Assembly: GCA_002914805.1 (NCBI GenBank)
Contig: JXTB01000097.1
Location: 628,222-692,221, forward strand
Origin: Parasponia andersonii
Taxonomy: Eukaryota; Streptophyta; Magnoliopsida; Rosales; Cannabaceae
Length of the DNA: 64,000 bases
Reading direction: 5' to 3'
A program made the position numbers and the translations under genes. Positions 1 to 12,120 of the stretch are shown piece by piece. Each line of letters starts with the position of its first letter. Positions within the stretch are counted from its first letter, which is position 1. Below the pieces are notes generated by a model, which was not told the origin of the DNA, searched no databases, and saw only the letters and a program-made list of their open reading frames with translations.

Positions 1-430
1 AAAAAAATACATATATATAAATAAAAAAAAATATCTATTGGATTGACAACCTATATATATGGTTCTGAATTCAACAGATATTTTTTTTTATCTTTTCATA
101 GGTATTTTTTTGGCCATTAGAGCATTATCTAATGGATATTATAATTTGGGTAGTTAAAAAAATAAAAATTTATTTTATTAGATTATAATCTAATTGCTAT
201 CCAAATTTGGATAGTTGAAAAAATATATAAATAAAAATTCATTATTTAATATTTTTTCTTCACTTTTTATCATGAAAAAACGTGCATAATTAATTTTAAT
301 TGGGCAATACAATATTTATGGATATTTTAAAAAAATAACTATTGTATTAGTGCCCTTTATATATATGTGCGTGTATGTGTACATTTATTCAAATATACTT
401 ATTTAGATAAATTAGATATTTACAATAGAT
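1..430. repeat. Start of duplicated unit (paralogous to about 46.89-47.27 kb)
   Basis: AT-rich non-coding DNA. It shares a recognisable, interrupted similarity with 46890-47270, including the block reading ctattggattg-caacctatatat near base 37 and near 46924, the 'ttggatagttgaaaaaa' region, and the 'atgaaaaa..gtgcataat..attttaattg' region. The two copies lie upstream of the two P450 genes in the same order and orientation. I read this as one end of a large tandem duplication; it could instead be two copies of an unrecognised repeat. Confidence 0.55.
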
Positions 431-1890
431 ATAAAAAAAAGTGGTCACATATAATCCTTGATGAGGAATTTTACTACCTTGTTTGACAAAGAGAAATATG
501 AAGGTCTTAGTATCGACGAGGAGAAGGAATGAAGAAAAGTATATTGTTATTAATATAATTGTAAAATTATTATATCCTTGGAAAGTTATTGAAATACTTT
601 TATTACTGTTATTCTATGTATAACGTAATGTTTTATTCATTAAGATTAAAGACCTTTAATTTTGTACCTAATGAAAATATTTTCATTTTATTTCTTTTTC
701 TTGTTACAATGATTTTGAATAACAAAATAAAAGGGTAATTAAGTTAAACAATTCGTATAACAAAGCATGCATATCGGAGTGTGACTTCTATTGAAAAAAA
801 AAAAAAGAAGCCAAGTAGCATTAGAAGTATAGAAAAGATATAAAAATAATATTAATGTTACGAAGGCATTTTAGATAAATCGTACAAATTTATAGGATTA
901 GGAATCCAAATTAAATTTATACTTTATTTCTATTTCCGATAATTAAAATGTACGTATAAATTATGCGATTTCACTTCGTAAAAAAAAAAAAAAAAGAGAG
1001 AACAAAAGAGAAAGAGAGAAAGGGACGCAAGTTATCAAACAATATTTGGGTTATAGCAAAAGAATAAAACTAATATTCGTACCACCAAACTATTTTGGAC
1101 AAATGATGCAAATTATAGCTTTAGCCATTTAGATTAGATTTATAGTTCATTTGTATTAATAACAATTAAAACATTACACTTAAAATACCATAATAAAAAT
1201 TAATATTTTTCATAGTTATTGCTAAGTTAATTAAAAAAAGATCCAAATCTAAGAATTTCTTATCACGTACATTATAAATTAGATTTTGATATAAAATTTC
1301 ATTTTTATAACCTTATTTGGCTTTATTTAAAACTGAAAAAACAAGAAAAAAAAACGAAAAGAAAACTTCTTCTTTGAAAAAAAAAAACAACCACAAGCAT
1401 AAATCATATTATACTTAAAAAAATAATTAGAATAAAATACATGTAGTAAATAGTTAAAATTAAGACATATTAAATTAAAATACATACTTTCAGTATATTT
1501 GTTTTTGGAAAATATCTTTGTTTTAAACAAAGAAATTTATAAGGTATATTAAAATGAAATACTAATATATAAATGATAGTACGACAATAATATTAGAAAT
1601 AGTAAAGATATTGTCACAATATAATTTTGTAAATTGTAAACAAAGATATACCGAACAATCTCAGTATAGCAATGCTATAGTATCGCTAAAAATAATTATT
1701 TGAAATTAAGTTAATATAATGTAAATAAATGAATGTGACAGAAAAAAAAAATGAATACAGGAAAACCAAAAAAGAAGGCAAATCATTCTTTTGATGAGTA
1801 TTATTATTATACTATTTCTCAAATCTTGAACAAAAATTATTAACATGGTAACATTTTTTTCTATTTTTTCAGCTAATTAAATAATATAAT
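431..1890. other. AT-rich intergenic DNA, nothing recognised
   Basis: Very AT-rich with A and T homopolymers and no extended codon-like reading frame. The short ORF on the minus strand near 1327-1530 is low-complexity Phe/Lys/Tyr and is not credible as a gene. I see no RNA gene or transposon end here. Confidence 0.5.
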
Positions 1891-1891
1891 A

Positions 1892-4800
1892 ATGTCAGAA
1901 AATTCTTTATCATTAAGGTCTCAACATAAACGACATCCATATTATATTTTGAATGAAGATTCCATACCTAGCCATGATGATACTTCAAATCACCGGTGTG
2001 AAGATTCTAATATTATTTCAGAAAAAATGTATCAATTAGGGCTTATTTCAATATCAAGCTTTGTGAAAATACGAAAGATGCTTTTCTCACTTAGCTGAAT
2101 CATCGACATCAATTAATATCAACAAATAATGTAATTCTTTTACTTTAACTACTTTTATTATCATAGATTTAACTATGTATAAATTTACTGATTTTATATT
2201 TTCATTCAATATTATATTACATGTGATGCAAATGAAAATCATGATCTTGAAAATTGTTCTTATATCTGTGAATATTACGGTGCATCTTTTGGTGCATCTT
2301 TTTAGTTTGATGAGTCTATCAAAAAGACTTATCTACTAAAATATAATATATTTGGCAAAGAAGGAAAAGTAAAACTTCCTACAATAAAAAGTCCTCTTTT
2401 TCTATTAGATTAATTATTTAATTATTATATAGGACCTTTAAATACATATGTCCATAAGAATATTTGAACTTTTAGTTCTATGTTTGTATTTATATTTTTT
2501 TAGAGTAAATATAGAACAAAATACAAAAAATTCAAACGATCTATACATTTTTAAAATCAGTAGTTAAATATATTATTCTATGAGATCACTGTTACCAACT
2601 AACAATAATTCTCAAAAATTTGCTCAATTATACATATATGATATAGAAAATTAAATTGAAATCTGAATATCAACATTTTTATTTGGTGACACATCAAAAT
2701 AATTAACAAAATTAATTACCGAAAATTTAATTAAAATACTTAATGAAAATAATAAATTAATAAAGCTTTTTTGTATGATTAAAGACAGATATAATGAAGA
2801 TGAGATCCATCTATGAAATTAAGACTCATAGGACGACGATCAACTGATAATAATCAATTCGAATCACCTATATCAAATGATAAAGAATGTTTAATTATTG
2901 GAGATATTGACGAATATGAACAAAGAAGAGTTATTATAATTCAAAATAAAATAAATAATTTCAAAGAATCTCAAAATTATATCTATCCTATATGGCCTTA
3001 CAATATCCACTCTTATTTCTATATGGAGAAAATCTGTATAGAATCAATTTAAATTGGAATATAGATAAACTAGGTAAACGATCTTTGACAAATAAAATAC
3101 CTATGAGAGCATTTACTGATATCAACTACAATAGCATGAAAACATAAACAATATTCTATTCAAAAGTAGAAGACTTTTTCAATAATATATAGTCAATGCA
3201 TATGCTTCTATTAAAGAAGATTGACTTGATTATATAAGAAAAAATCAAAAAAATTTAAAATATGAAATTTATTAAAGTGTCCAAGATGTTGCTACTAGAG
3301 GAGATACTGATGTTAGAGCAATCGATAAAAATATTATTCTTCTATCTAATCATATTGGAAGTCCTAGATATATGATCTAAAATTTCCAAGACACAATGGC
3401 AATATATAAATGATATAGAAATTAATTCTGATTTATTTATAATATTTACATGTAATCCTAAATGGCTTGAAATTACCTTAAACAAAATTACTGGTAAAAA
3501 ACCGAAAGATAAGCTAGATATAATTGTTAGAATTTTTAAAATGAAAGTAAATAAGATTTTATCTATTAAAACTAAGAAAATTTTCGGAACAATTATTGCA
3601 GGATAGATCACATTTCTTAATTTAGTAAACCAAAATATATGATAAAAAATATTGACTCCTATTTTTAATTAAAACTATTTTTTTTGTTTTTTATGTTTAT
3701 TTAGTAATATAAATCTGTACATTGTCGAATTCCAGATACGAAATTTACCTCATTGCCATTTTTTATTATGATTATCTCCTAACGAAAATTCCAAACCATC
3801 ATAAATAGACAAATTTATTTCGGTTAAAATACCAAACTCGGGAAAATACCTAGAAGAATATAGTATTATGACAGAATTCATGACAGACAGATCATATGAT
3901 ATTGCCAAAATAAATGTTCCGTGTATGAAAAATTTGGTATGTTCCAAAAAATTCTTTAAACAATTTAAGAATGAAATAATTATTGAAGAAAATAGATTTA
4001 TCAATTATAAATATAGAAATACGATATTTTATGTACAAAAAGAAAATATTAAATTAGATAACAAATTTGTCGTTCCTTGTAACAAAGTTTTATGTTAAAA
4101 TTTCGTACCCATATAATTATTGAAATATACTTACAATCAATGTTAATAAAATATCTATTTAAATATTTATCAAAAAGCCCAGAATAAGAATAATAATAGA
4201 AGATAATGTATGTACATAACAATCTGGACATGCTATTTATAAACAATTTGGACAAGCCTTTTTATTATTATTAAATCATAAAAAAGTTGCAACGAGCTTT
4301 GAATCTATTCAAACTATTAACGGTATAATATATCCAATAAATCAAACAATATGTAATGTATTAGGCTTACTAAGAGATGATAGAGAATGAAATAAATCAA
4401 TATTAAAAGCCACATTTTAGTCGATATCATTTCAATTACGATAATTATTCACCATAATCATATTATTTTGTAACATAATTAATCCAACAAGATTACATGT
4501 AAATTATTGGAAACTTACGATAGAAGACATCTTACATAGAATTAAAACCTTATTCAATAATCCAAACTTTCAAATTCCTGAAAGTGAATTATACAACTAT
4601 GTATTATATGAATTAGAAAAGTAATTAATTTTAAATTCATTAACTATAACAAATTTTAATTTACTTATACTAATGGAAATATTATTTGATGATTTAAATA
4701 ACAAAATCTCACGAGAAGAATTATATTATGATATTTATAAATTAAAAAAAGAGAATATTGTTTTAGAAAAAACCTAAATATTGAATAATGATATATCTAT

Positions 4801-5960
4801 AAACAAATTATTGAATCATTAAATAATAAAAAATTAGATTTATTCTTTATTTATGGTCATGATTAGATTGGAAAGACTTATTTATAGAATATAATTATAA
4901 CAAAAATCAGATTAAATAATAGAACTATTTTAGCTGTTACATCATTTAAAATAACTTCATTATTATTACCTAAAGATAGAATCACATATTCAAGATTTAG
5001 AATACCCTTATTCAATTGATAAATATTCAACTTGCTATATTAAAAAGGGAACTTAGTTAGCGAAAATAATTGAAAAAAAATCACCAATATTTTAGGATGA
5101 AGTACTAATAAATAATAAACATTGTTTCGAAACTTTAGACAAAATAATGCAAGATTTAAAAAAATAATTCTGACCAAACTTTTGGTAGAATTACAATTAT
5201 ATTAGGTGGTGACTTTCGACAAATTGAACCTATTATCTCTTTTGGAATAAAAGAAGACATAATACATACAAGTATAAATAATTCTTACCTGTGACCACAT
5301 TTTAAATTATTATCTTTAATAGAGAAATTTGAGATTAAAAAATCCAAATACTACTGAAGAAGAGAAAAAAGAAATTTTAGAATTTTCAAAATGGATTAAA
5401 ATGTTAGACATGGTATTTCAAAATGAATAAAAGATCTTGAAAATAAAGATGTTGTTAAAATACCATAAAAATACATGATATAATATGAAGAAAATCCAAT
5501 TGAAAAAAATTTCAAAACTAATATACAATGATTTTGAAAAAAAATAATAATACCATTTATATACGACATAGAGCAATAATGACTCCAAAAAATAAAATAG
5601 TTGATGATATAAATAAATATATATTATCATTAATACCTAAAGAATCGAAAACTTATTATAGTTATGGTACAATAATAGCCTTAACTGAAAACATTAATGA
5701 GCTTAATCTATTATATCCTTAAAAATTCTTACATATTTTAAATTTTAATGGCATACTACCACATAAATTAAATCTTAAAATTGGAACTCTGATAATATTA
5801 TTATAAAATTTAAATTAATCGATAGAACTATATAATGGAATAAGACTTGTTGTTGTGAACTATTGAAATTTATATTGATATAGATGAAAACAATACTAAG
5901 AGGATCCATAACATGAGATCCACTGAAAATTAACATAGATTTAGAACTAGGTAGACCAAA
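1892..5960 (+). pseudogene. Decayed autonomous Helitron (Rep endonuclease plus PIF1-type helicase)
   Basis: A heavily mutated RepHel gene, readable in pieces across all three forward frames. In order: a Cys-containing segment (about 2240-2460, 'CEYYGASF', 'KVKLPTIKSPL'); 'FAQLYIYD' near 2620-2640; 'KLRLIGRRSTD' at 2816; the Helitron-like N domain with 'DLFIIFTCNPKW' near 3430-3465; the HUH nuclease motif read as 'LPHCHF' near 3745; 'CMKNLVCSKKF' near 3920; the two-tyrosine segment 'YLFKYLSKSP' near 4150-4180; 'GLLRDDRE' near 4365. A PIF1-type helicase follows, with a degraded Walker A ('GHD-stop-IGKTYL', about 4855-4880), 'LGGDFRQIEPI' near 5200-5235, 'AIMTPKNKIVDDINKYILSLIP' from about 5573, and 'LNFNGILPHKLNLKIG' near 5740. 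The order and motifs match plant Helitrons. Stops and frameshifts are everywhere, so it is dead. Element termini (TC... hairpin...CTRR) were not located, so the true ends are wider. Confidence 0.9.
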
Positions 5961-6640
5961 ATAATAAAAATATACAATAAATCCAAACCACTTCCGATTT
6001 AGATGTGAGCGGAGTAATTGGAGTTATACCTTCTTGAACAGAAGGATTATTAAAAAAATATAGGAAAACAACTAAGAAAATAAAACTTTCTACTAGAAAG
6101 AGAGATCAAAAGACTTCTCTCTCCGATAGGTTGGAAGAGGACGGTGATAAGAAGAAAGAAGAAGAAGAAGAGAAGAGGAGAAAAATATTTCTAGAGAGAA
6201 GTGAAAACCTAATACAGATATATTTTTATATAATGAAATTAAATACTAATAGAAAATGACGAATCTTATATATATATATATATATATATATATGTCTTAT
6301 TAGATAAACTACTATACACATATACTATTTACCATTAATAGATATGACATATTAACTTTTTGAGCTAGTTATAGAAATAAAATATAAAAATTAATATAAT
6401 AGAAAATGAAATTTTGACTGAATAATAATTTTTTTTCCTGCTTACCATGACTATCATGAATAAAAGAAATAAGAGAGTTCATGGCTTTAAAGTCAAACTG
6501 TCAATGTTGATATAAGTTTGATTACTAATTATGTTGATGAAAATAAAAAAAGTGAAGACCATTTTAAATAATGATAGTTCTTTATTGGACATATGAAAAA
6601 AAGGAGGCTCATTAGTTTCTTTCTTGAGAATGCCGTTTCA
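5961..6640. other. Non-coding stretch with GA-rich tract and TA microsatellite
   Basis: Downstream of the Helitron coding relic. It contains a purine-rich GAA/GAG tract at about 6085-6200 and a perfect (TA)n run at about 6271-6293. The Helitron 3' end could lie in here but I cannot place it. Confidence 0.4.
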
Positions 6641-7100
6641 AATTAAATGTTGATATGGCAATTAAGAAGGATATATATGCATAGTATGTTTTGGTGCTCT
6701 AATACGAAATGCCAAATGTGAAGTTATGATTGCTCTTTCCAAGAAAGTGGTTGGAACCCTTATCCAATAGAGAAGCTAAAGAAGCTAAAGCTGTGGAGGT
6801 TTCTCTATTATGGACCAGGTATGTTAGTTTAAATCTCCAAATATTGGAATCAAATATATTAACAGTGAGTACAAGGTCTAAATGATGGTATTATTTGTCA
6901 TTTAGAGTTTGATAACCTCTTGTTGGATACATTTAGTTTATTATCCTATTTTTTTAGTATTTTAGCTAAACATGTATACTGCGGAAATTAATGAAGCAGC
7001 ACATGATTTAATTAAATTCATTTTAAGATTAGACGATGAAATAATTTGGTTGAAAGAATATCATCTTCAAATAGAATTTGTTGTTGTAAAGGATATGACT
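6640..7100 (+). pseudogene. RNase H-like (RVT_3-type) domain relic
   Basis: Broken reading frames give 'FGALIRNAKCEVMIALSKKV' (about 6691-6750), which fits the N-terminal half of the plant RNase H-like domain found in LINEs and in some host-encoded proteins. About 250 bases on, 'EAAHDLIKFILRLDDEIIWL' (about 6993-7055) fits the domain's C-terminal end. A splice-donor-like 'ccag|gtatgt' at about 6816-6823 separates the two, and the middle of the domain is missing. It could be a piece of a non-LTR element or of a host gene with an intron. Stops interrupt both parts. Confidence 0.55.
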
Positions 7101-7502
7101 TTCTTATAATAACAGTTTCATTTATTCTCAAAAGAAAAAAATCACAAATTATTTTTTCACATTGAAAAAAAATTAAGGAAAGATTGTAAATGAACATTTT
7201 TAATGATTCATTTATTTGGCAATATTTTATTTATTTATTTTTTTCTTTTTCAAGAGTTACTTTGGATAAAAAAATATAAAGGATATACTTTTTTATTTCC
7301 TCTTTTAAAAATAGAGGGATATTATTTTTAGGACTTTTGAGAATCTTTTATCATATTTAGCGTGATTTTAGAATTATCCCCTATTACAATTATAACATCA
7401 TATTGTGCTATTATAATAAGAGTAATACTCTTATATGAACATTTTTTTTCTCAAAAAATTAGTAGCATTACTCTTATTAACATGCTATTATAATAAGATT
7501 AA

Positions 7503-8011
7503 GGATAAATGACTCCATTAGTCTCTGAACTAAGAGAGAGTCTTATTTTGATCCTTAAACTTTAAATTGTATTGTATTAGTCCTTAAATTATTAAAAATA
7601 TTTCATTTTAATCATTTTTACTATACAACTTATTTGATTCTTATCAGAATGAGCATGTGACTTGCAATTCTCATTTTGTGTTAGTGGTTTTTTAAAAAAT
7701 ATAATGTATTTTGGATAGTTTTATATTGCATTATTGTCCAATGTGCAATTAATTTTTGTTCAATCAGTCATTTTTAAACTACTTCAATTCACGTTCTAAT
7801 TTCTTTATAATGCTTGACAATACTTCTGTAATTACAATAAAATAGCAAATGTGTCTCATATGCTCATTTTTTTAAAAATAACACGAAATATATAACATAA
7901 ATGACTAAAATGATACTTTTTTTAATAGTTTAATCACCAAAGTAACACAATTTAAAGTTGTACTAAAATGAGACTTTCTTCTAGTTTAAAGACTAATAAA
8001 ATTATTTATCC
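7503..8011. mobile_element. MITE with long terminal inverted repeats (Harbinger/Tourist-like)
   Basis: The left end (ggataaat...attagtctctgaact) and right end (...agtctttaaac...atttatcc when read inverted) form an imperfect terminal inverted repeat of about 80 bp. TAA occurs directly on both sides (7500-7502 and 8012-8014), as expected for the 3-bp target duplication of PIF/Harbinger-type elements. There is no coding capacity. It sits inside the duplicated P450 upstream flank, and the corresponding site near 13700 lacks it. The superfamily call rests only on the 3-bp duplication. Confidence 0.65.
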
Positions 8012-8195
8012 TAAGAGTAATATTCATGGTATATTTTTCTCTCAAAACAAATAAGTAGTATTACTCATTATTTATTTGTACCGGACACTATTGAAACCAT
8101 TTACTTCTTGAAAAACAAAAAAAACTTAAAAAGAAAATTGTGAAAATAACAGGAAAAAAAAAACAACTGATTTAAAAAAAAAAAAAAAAGAAAAG

Positions 8196-8460
8196 CCTGT
8201 CGTCGATTTTTAAATTGACGTCGTCGTACTTCGATATTGAAACACCATCATTACGTATGTCAATGTCGTTCTTTATTTTCTTGTATTTTATCGTCATTTT
8301 ACTATTTGCTGTCGTCTCCCAATCTTATTTCGTATTCTTTTGCTATTGTCGTTTAGTCGTTTCTGATTTATTGTCATTTCATGCTGCTAATGTCGTTTAT
8401 TAAAACCATCGTCGTGGACGTTTTGTATTGTTAATTGTCGTTATCATGCTTGGTGTCAGT
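8196..8460 (+). repeat. GTCGTT-rich, T-rich low-complexity block
   Basis: The hexamer gtcgtt or close variants recurs roughly every 20-30 bases on this strand, within a C-poor, T-rich stretch. Similar blocks lie at 11440-11640 and 13829-14080, all around P450 copy 1 or the P450-less third unit. Function unknown. No protein match was recognised in the short ORF over it. Confidence 0.5.
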
Positions 8461-8899
8461 CACACCCATTTTGACCTCTCTATTTTTTCCTAACGTTGGG
8501 CGATGCGGGCTATTTGCTTCAGCCCGCCTCTAGAATTGTGGTACATGTATAAACTCGCACTAAACCAGATAAGATATCGAACCGAACCAATGAGATTTTG
8601 AAGTAACGAACGGTAGTGTTCCTTTTGTTTATCTTTTGACCTTTTCCTTGCGTTTATCTTTTTATCTTTTGAATTTAATTACTAAGGCACAGTTTTTAAA
8701 GCACTTCTTAGTTCTTGCTAGTGAAAAGTCAAAAATGTTGGGCTACTTTTGTATTGGTTAGTGGTCTTCATAGAATACAAGTTTGGCTTGAATTGTTCCG
8801 AATTTCATGACAGGACTAATATAACATCAATACAAAACTTCAAATGCAGGCCTTACCTATCAAACATATCATGTGTATTATATCTAGTAACAAAACAAT

Positions 8900-9257
8900 A
8901 AAAAGGGAAAAATATCAAAGTTTCCGTAGTTTCAATTCATTCACAGCTGTCTGCATCACTCCTATACCACTAGTAAGCCTACTTGACAAAATATATAAAA
9001 ATGTCGGTGCAGTCCAAAATACAACCTTTAATCCCTTTGGCTATACATAACTGCTACACAAATTCAGCCACAGAAGTCGTTGTCCAGAGAGAAAATTGTC
9101 GGACGACAGAGGAAAAGTAAGGTTCTTTCATATTCATGACAACAATATGTGTGTTTAACTTGTGACTACAGAAGATTTGCTTATAGCTTAATAAAATAAT
9201 AATGAGAAACAACATTGCTTGATGGGTCAGATAAAAAAGCTTGACTAGTGTTATACC
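8900..9257 (+). promoter_or_regulatory. Conserved proximal 5' flank of P450 copy 1
   Basis: This stretch aligns by eye with 53245-53565 upstream of P450 copy 2. Shared blocks include 'aaagtttcc..cgtttca-ttcattcacagc', 'gtctgcatcac', 'ttaatccctttggct', 'gtcgttgtccagagagaaaa' and 'gacaacagaggaaaagta'. Its length and position suggest a retained promoter plus 5' UTR. A TTGAC core near 8982 also occurs in copy 2, where it reads TTGACC. I could not fix a TATA box or transcription start. Confidence 0.6.
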
Positions 9258-11029
9258 ATGTGGCTTCTTCTTCTTCCCCTGCTGCTAACTCTGCTCTTTC
9301 TCATGAAAAACAAGCTCAAAGTAAGCAAAGAAAACAAGCCACAAATTCCTCCTGGCCCTCCAAAGCTCCCTATCATAGGCAACTTGCACCAAATTGGCCC
9401 GCTTCCCCATCAATCTTTATGGCAACTTTCCAAACGATATGGCCATGTTATGCTCCTCCAGTTTGGAAAAGTACCAGCCATCGTGGTCTCTTCGGCCGAA
9501 GCTGCAAAAGAGGTCTTAAAAATTCATGATCTGGAATGTTGCAGTAGACCACACTTAGCTGGTTCTGCAAAACTTTCCTACAACAACCAGGACTTATCTT
9601 TTTCACCTTATGGCGAACACTGGAGGAAGATACGTAAAATCTGCGTTTTTAAGCTATTTAGCACGAAAACCGTTCAGTCTTTTCAGTGTGTTAAAGCTGA
9701 AGAGATTGATTCTCTGATTGATTTTCTCAACGAATCATCGCTTTCGGCTACTCCTGTTAATCTCAGTAAAAATATGTCTACTCTCATGGCAAGCGTGACT
9801 CTCAGGACTGCCTTTGGGAAGAGCTTCCGCGGGTGTGGACTAGACAATGATATGTTTGAAGACATGATTCATCGGGCAACGGTTGTTCTAGGAAACTTCA
9901 CGGCTTCTGATCTCTTTCCCTATGTGGGTTGGATTGTTGACCGGCTCACTGGCCTTCATGCAAGATTAGAGAGGAGCTTTCACGAGTTGGATGACTTCTT
10001 TCAACGTGTCATTGATGAGCATCTAAATAGGACACCACAGGAGGGAAAGCGAGACATTGTGGACTTTCTGCTTAGCATAGAGAAAGGTCAATCAGAGTTT
10101 GGAGAAGTTCAATGCACTAGAGATTGTACTAAAGCAGTCCTAATGGTAAGTACCTTGGTTGTCTACTGTCATTTTACGTTGTGTTCAAACTCAGTATATT
10201 GCATAATCTGCTTTCTTGCAGAAGCCTAATTAGACTGTAGGAGTTGCTTTTTCAATGAAATTAATTAAGCATATCTTGTCCGGTAACTTTGTTTTTGTAT
10301 ATTTTATTCGTGTGCCGATCTCAATATCCTGACAAAGGAACTAATTTAGGAACGGAGTCAAGAGTGTCCAGTTGTGTGAAACTAATAAGGTCTTCTCATT
10401 TGATATTTATGTCTCAGGATATATTCCTTGCTGGAGTGGACACTGGTGCAATAACCTTAACATGGGCAATGGCAGAGCTTGCCAGAAATCCAAGAGTGAT
10501 GAAGAAGGTACAAGATGAAATTAGAAGTTGCTTGAAGAAAGGAAAAGTTGCTGAAGATGACATTCATCAACTTCAATATCTAAGAATGGTAGTGAAAGAG
10601 ACTCTGAGGTTGCACCCTGCAGTCCCACTTTTACTTCCAAGAGCATCCATGTCCCAGTTTAAGCTTGACAATTATGAAGTTTACCCAAAACAACTTATCC
10701 AAGTTAATGTTTGGGCAATAGGACGAGATCCTAATTATTGGCGAAACCCAGAAGAGTTCTTCCCTGAAAGATTTAGTGATAGCTCCATTGATTACAAAGG
10801 GCAACACTTTGAGTTTTTGCCATTTGGAGCCGGTCGAAGAAGATGTCCCGGGATGTACATGGCAATGTCTATGGTGGAGCTCACACTTGCGAATCTCTTA
10901 AACTGTTTTGCCTGGGAATTGCCTAATGGGATGAAGGAAACAGATATTGACATGGAGGAGGCAGATGGACTCACTACTTATAAGAAATCTGCTCTTAAAC
11001 TTGTTCCAGTCACCTACAAAAGGCCATGA
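9258..11029 (+). CDS. Cytochrome P450, CYP71 family (copy 1)
   Basis: Two exons, 9258-10145 (296 codons) and 10418-11029 (203 codons plus stop), with a 272-bp GT-AG intron (gtaagt...ctcag) in phase 0 between codons, the position typical of A-type plant P450s. The 499-aa product has the usual family length. It starts with a hydrophobic ER anchor (residues 1-16), then the proline-rich hinge PPGPPKLP (31-38), the I-helix oxygen-binding motif AGVDT (301-305), the K-helix ETLR (357-360), PERF (412-415), and the heme loop PFGAGRRRCPG with the iron-ligating Cys at 439. All core residues are present. The expected role is an NADPH-P450-reductase-dependent monooxygenase on the ER membrane, probably in specialised metabolism; substrate is unknown. 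The sequence looks closest to CYP71B-like members, but the subfamily is an inference. A second copy lies at 53566-55403. Confidence 0.96.
10146..10417 (+). other. Intron of P450 copy 1
   Basis: GT-AG intron in phase 0. Parts align with the intron of copy 2, notably 'ttgacaaaggaac-a' near 10330 and 'tgtgaaactaataaggtctt' near 10376. This confirms descent from one intron-bearing ancestor rather than retroposition. Confidence 0.9.
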
Positions 11030-11129
11030 AAAGATCAAAACTCAGTGAAACTGGCTTCTTGTAATGTCCTATTAGTTCAACCTATAATATTCTCTAGATA
11101 CTGAATAAGATGCCTCTTGTCTCCAAGGA

Positions 11130-11135
11130 AATAAA
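11130..11135 (+). promoter_or_regulatory. Candidate polyadenylation signal of P450 copy 1
   Basis: An AATAAA hexamer 101 bases after the stop codon, in an AT-rich 3' flank. Plant signals are loose, so this is a candidate only. Confidence 0.35.
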
Positions 11136-11439
11136 CATTCATGCATACCGTATATGCACATAAGTACTTATCAGTATATACGTGTAAATATTCTGATATA
11201 TATTCGTATATCATGTACATATTGTTTCCCCCTCTTGAAAAATTAAAAAAAAAAAAAAACACTTGTTTCCCAAATTGATTTCACTTCCCCGAGAGGCCAT
11301 AAAGTTAGAGATACAGGCAGTAAATTAGTAATGTACAATTGTTACTCACTATGTATTTAAGCAAGATCAAGCATGTGCAGATCCTATTATCAAACAAAAC
11401 AAAAAAACAAGTAATTTACTTTTTAACCCAAATTCTCAC

Positions 11440-12120
11440 CATGTCGGTCTTTTTTTATTTTATTTTATTTTATTTCTGGTTTACGTCGTTTTTTTAATTG
11501 ATGCCGTTCTCCAAAATAGATAATCGTTTCTCTTGATCGTTCCTAATTCGTATTCTTATGTTATTGTCGTTTATGCAGTTAATGTCGTTTTATTGAGTCT
11601 GTTGTCGTTCTTTTTCCTATTGTCGTTTTGTTTCTTCTATGTTTATTTTCTTGGTTTTTTTAAGATTATTTAAAAAAAATGGCCATTTTTTTACATCTCT
11701 TTGATCAGTAGCCGATTTTATAATTTTATTTTTATAAATGACCTTTTTTTAATTGATCTACTTTTTATAAGTATATCAATTTTTTATGAAGTAAATCAAT
11801 TTTTGAAAATATAAATCAATTGTTTAAAAAAAAATTTTGAAAATATAAATCAATTGTTTAAAAAATAAATCAATTTTTTAAAAATTTAAATCAACTATTT
11901 AAAAATAAATCAATTTTTTAAAAAATATAAATCAATTTTCAAAAAAATAGATCAATATATTTTGATATACTAAATATGAAAACAAATATTTTCAAAAAAT
12001 CAGCACATTTTTTAACAATGTTTGTAAAACGATCATTTTACAAACTATGATCCAAAATTTAGCTATTTTGCTAAGCTTTTTTCATGAGTAGCAGTTCTAC
12101 AAAATTGTGTTAGCTTTGTA
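11440..12120. repeat. GTCGTT block and degenerate 'aaatcaattttt' tandem array
   Basis: 11440-11640 repeats the gtcgtt-rich character seen at 8.2 kb. From about 11750 to 11960 a degenerate unit of roughly 25-35 bases built on 'aaatcaattttttaaaa' recurs several times. There is no gene. It may be a decayed LTR or simple-sequence expansion. Confidence 0.45.

Larger units (their letters stand above)
7160..8600 (+). repeat. Duplicated 5' flank of P450 copy 1 (carries a MITE)
   Basis: Segments here match 13560-14300, including 'tttggcaatatttt' followed by 'aagagtta' (7216 and 13646), 'actattgaaa-cattt' (8088 and 13738), 'tatcgtcatttt' and 'ctgctaatgtcgttta'. The 'attgtggt' block near 8535 recurs near 14215 and 52880. 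Copy 1 is longer because of the MITE at 7503-8011. These matches define a repeated unit that includes the P450 upstream region. Confidence 0.65.

Noticed and set aside
9248..9529. 93-codon frame overlapping the P450 start
   Set aside because: Out-of-frame shadow; the P450 frame from 9258 has all family motifs.
9683..9865. Minus-strand ORF within P450 exon 1
   Set aside because: Shadow of the P450 coding strand.
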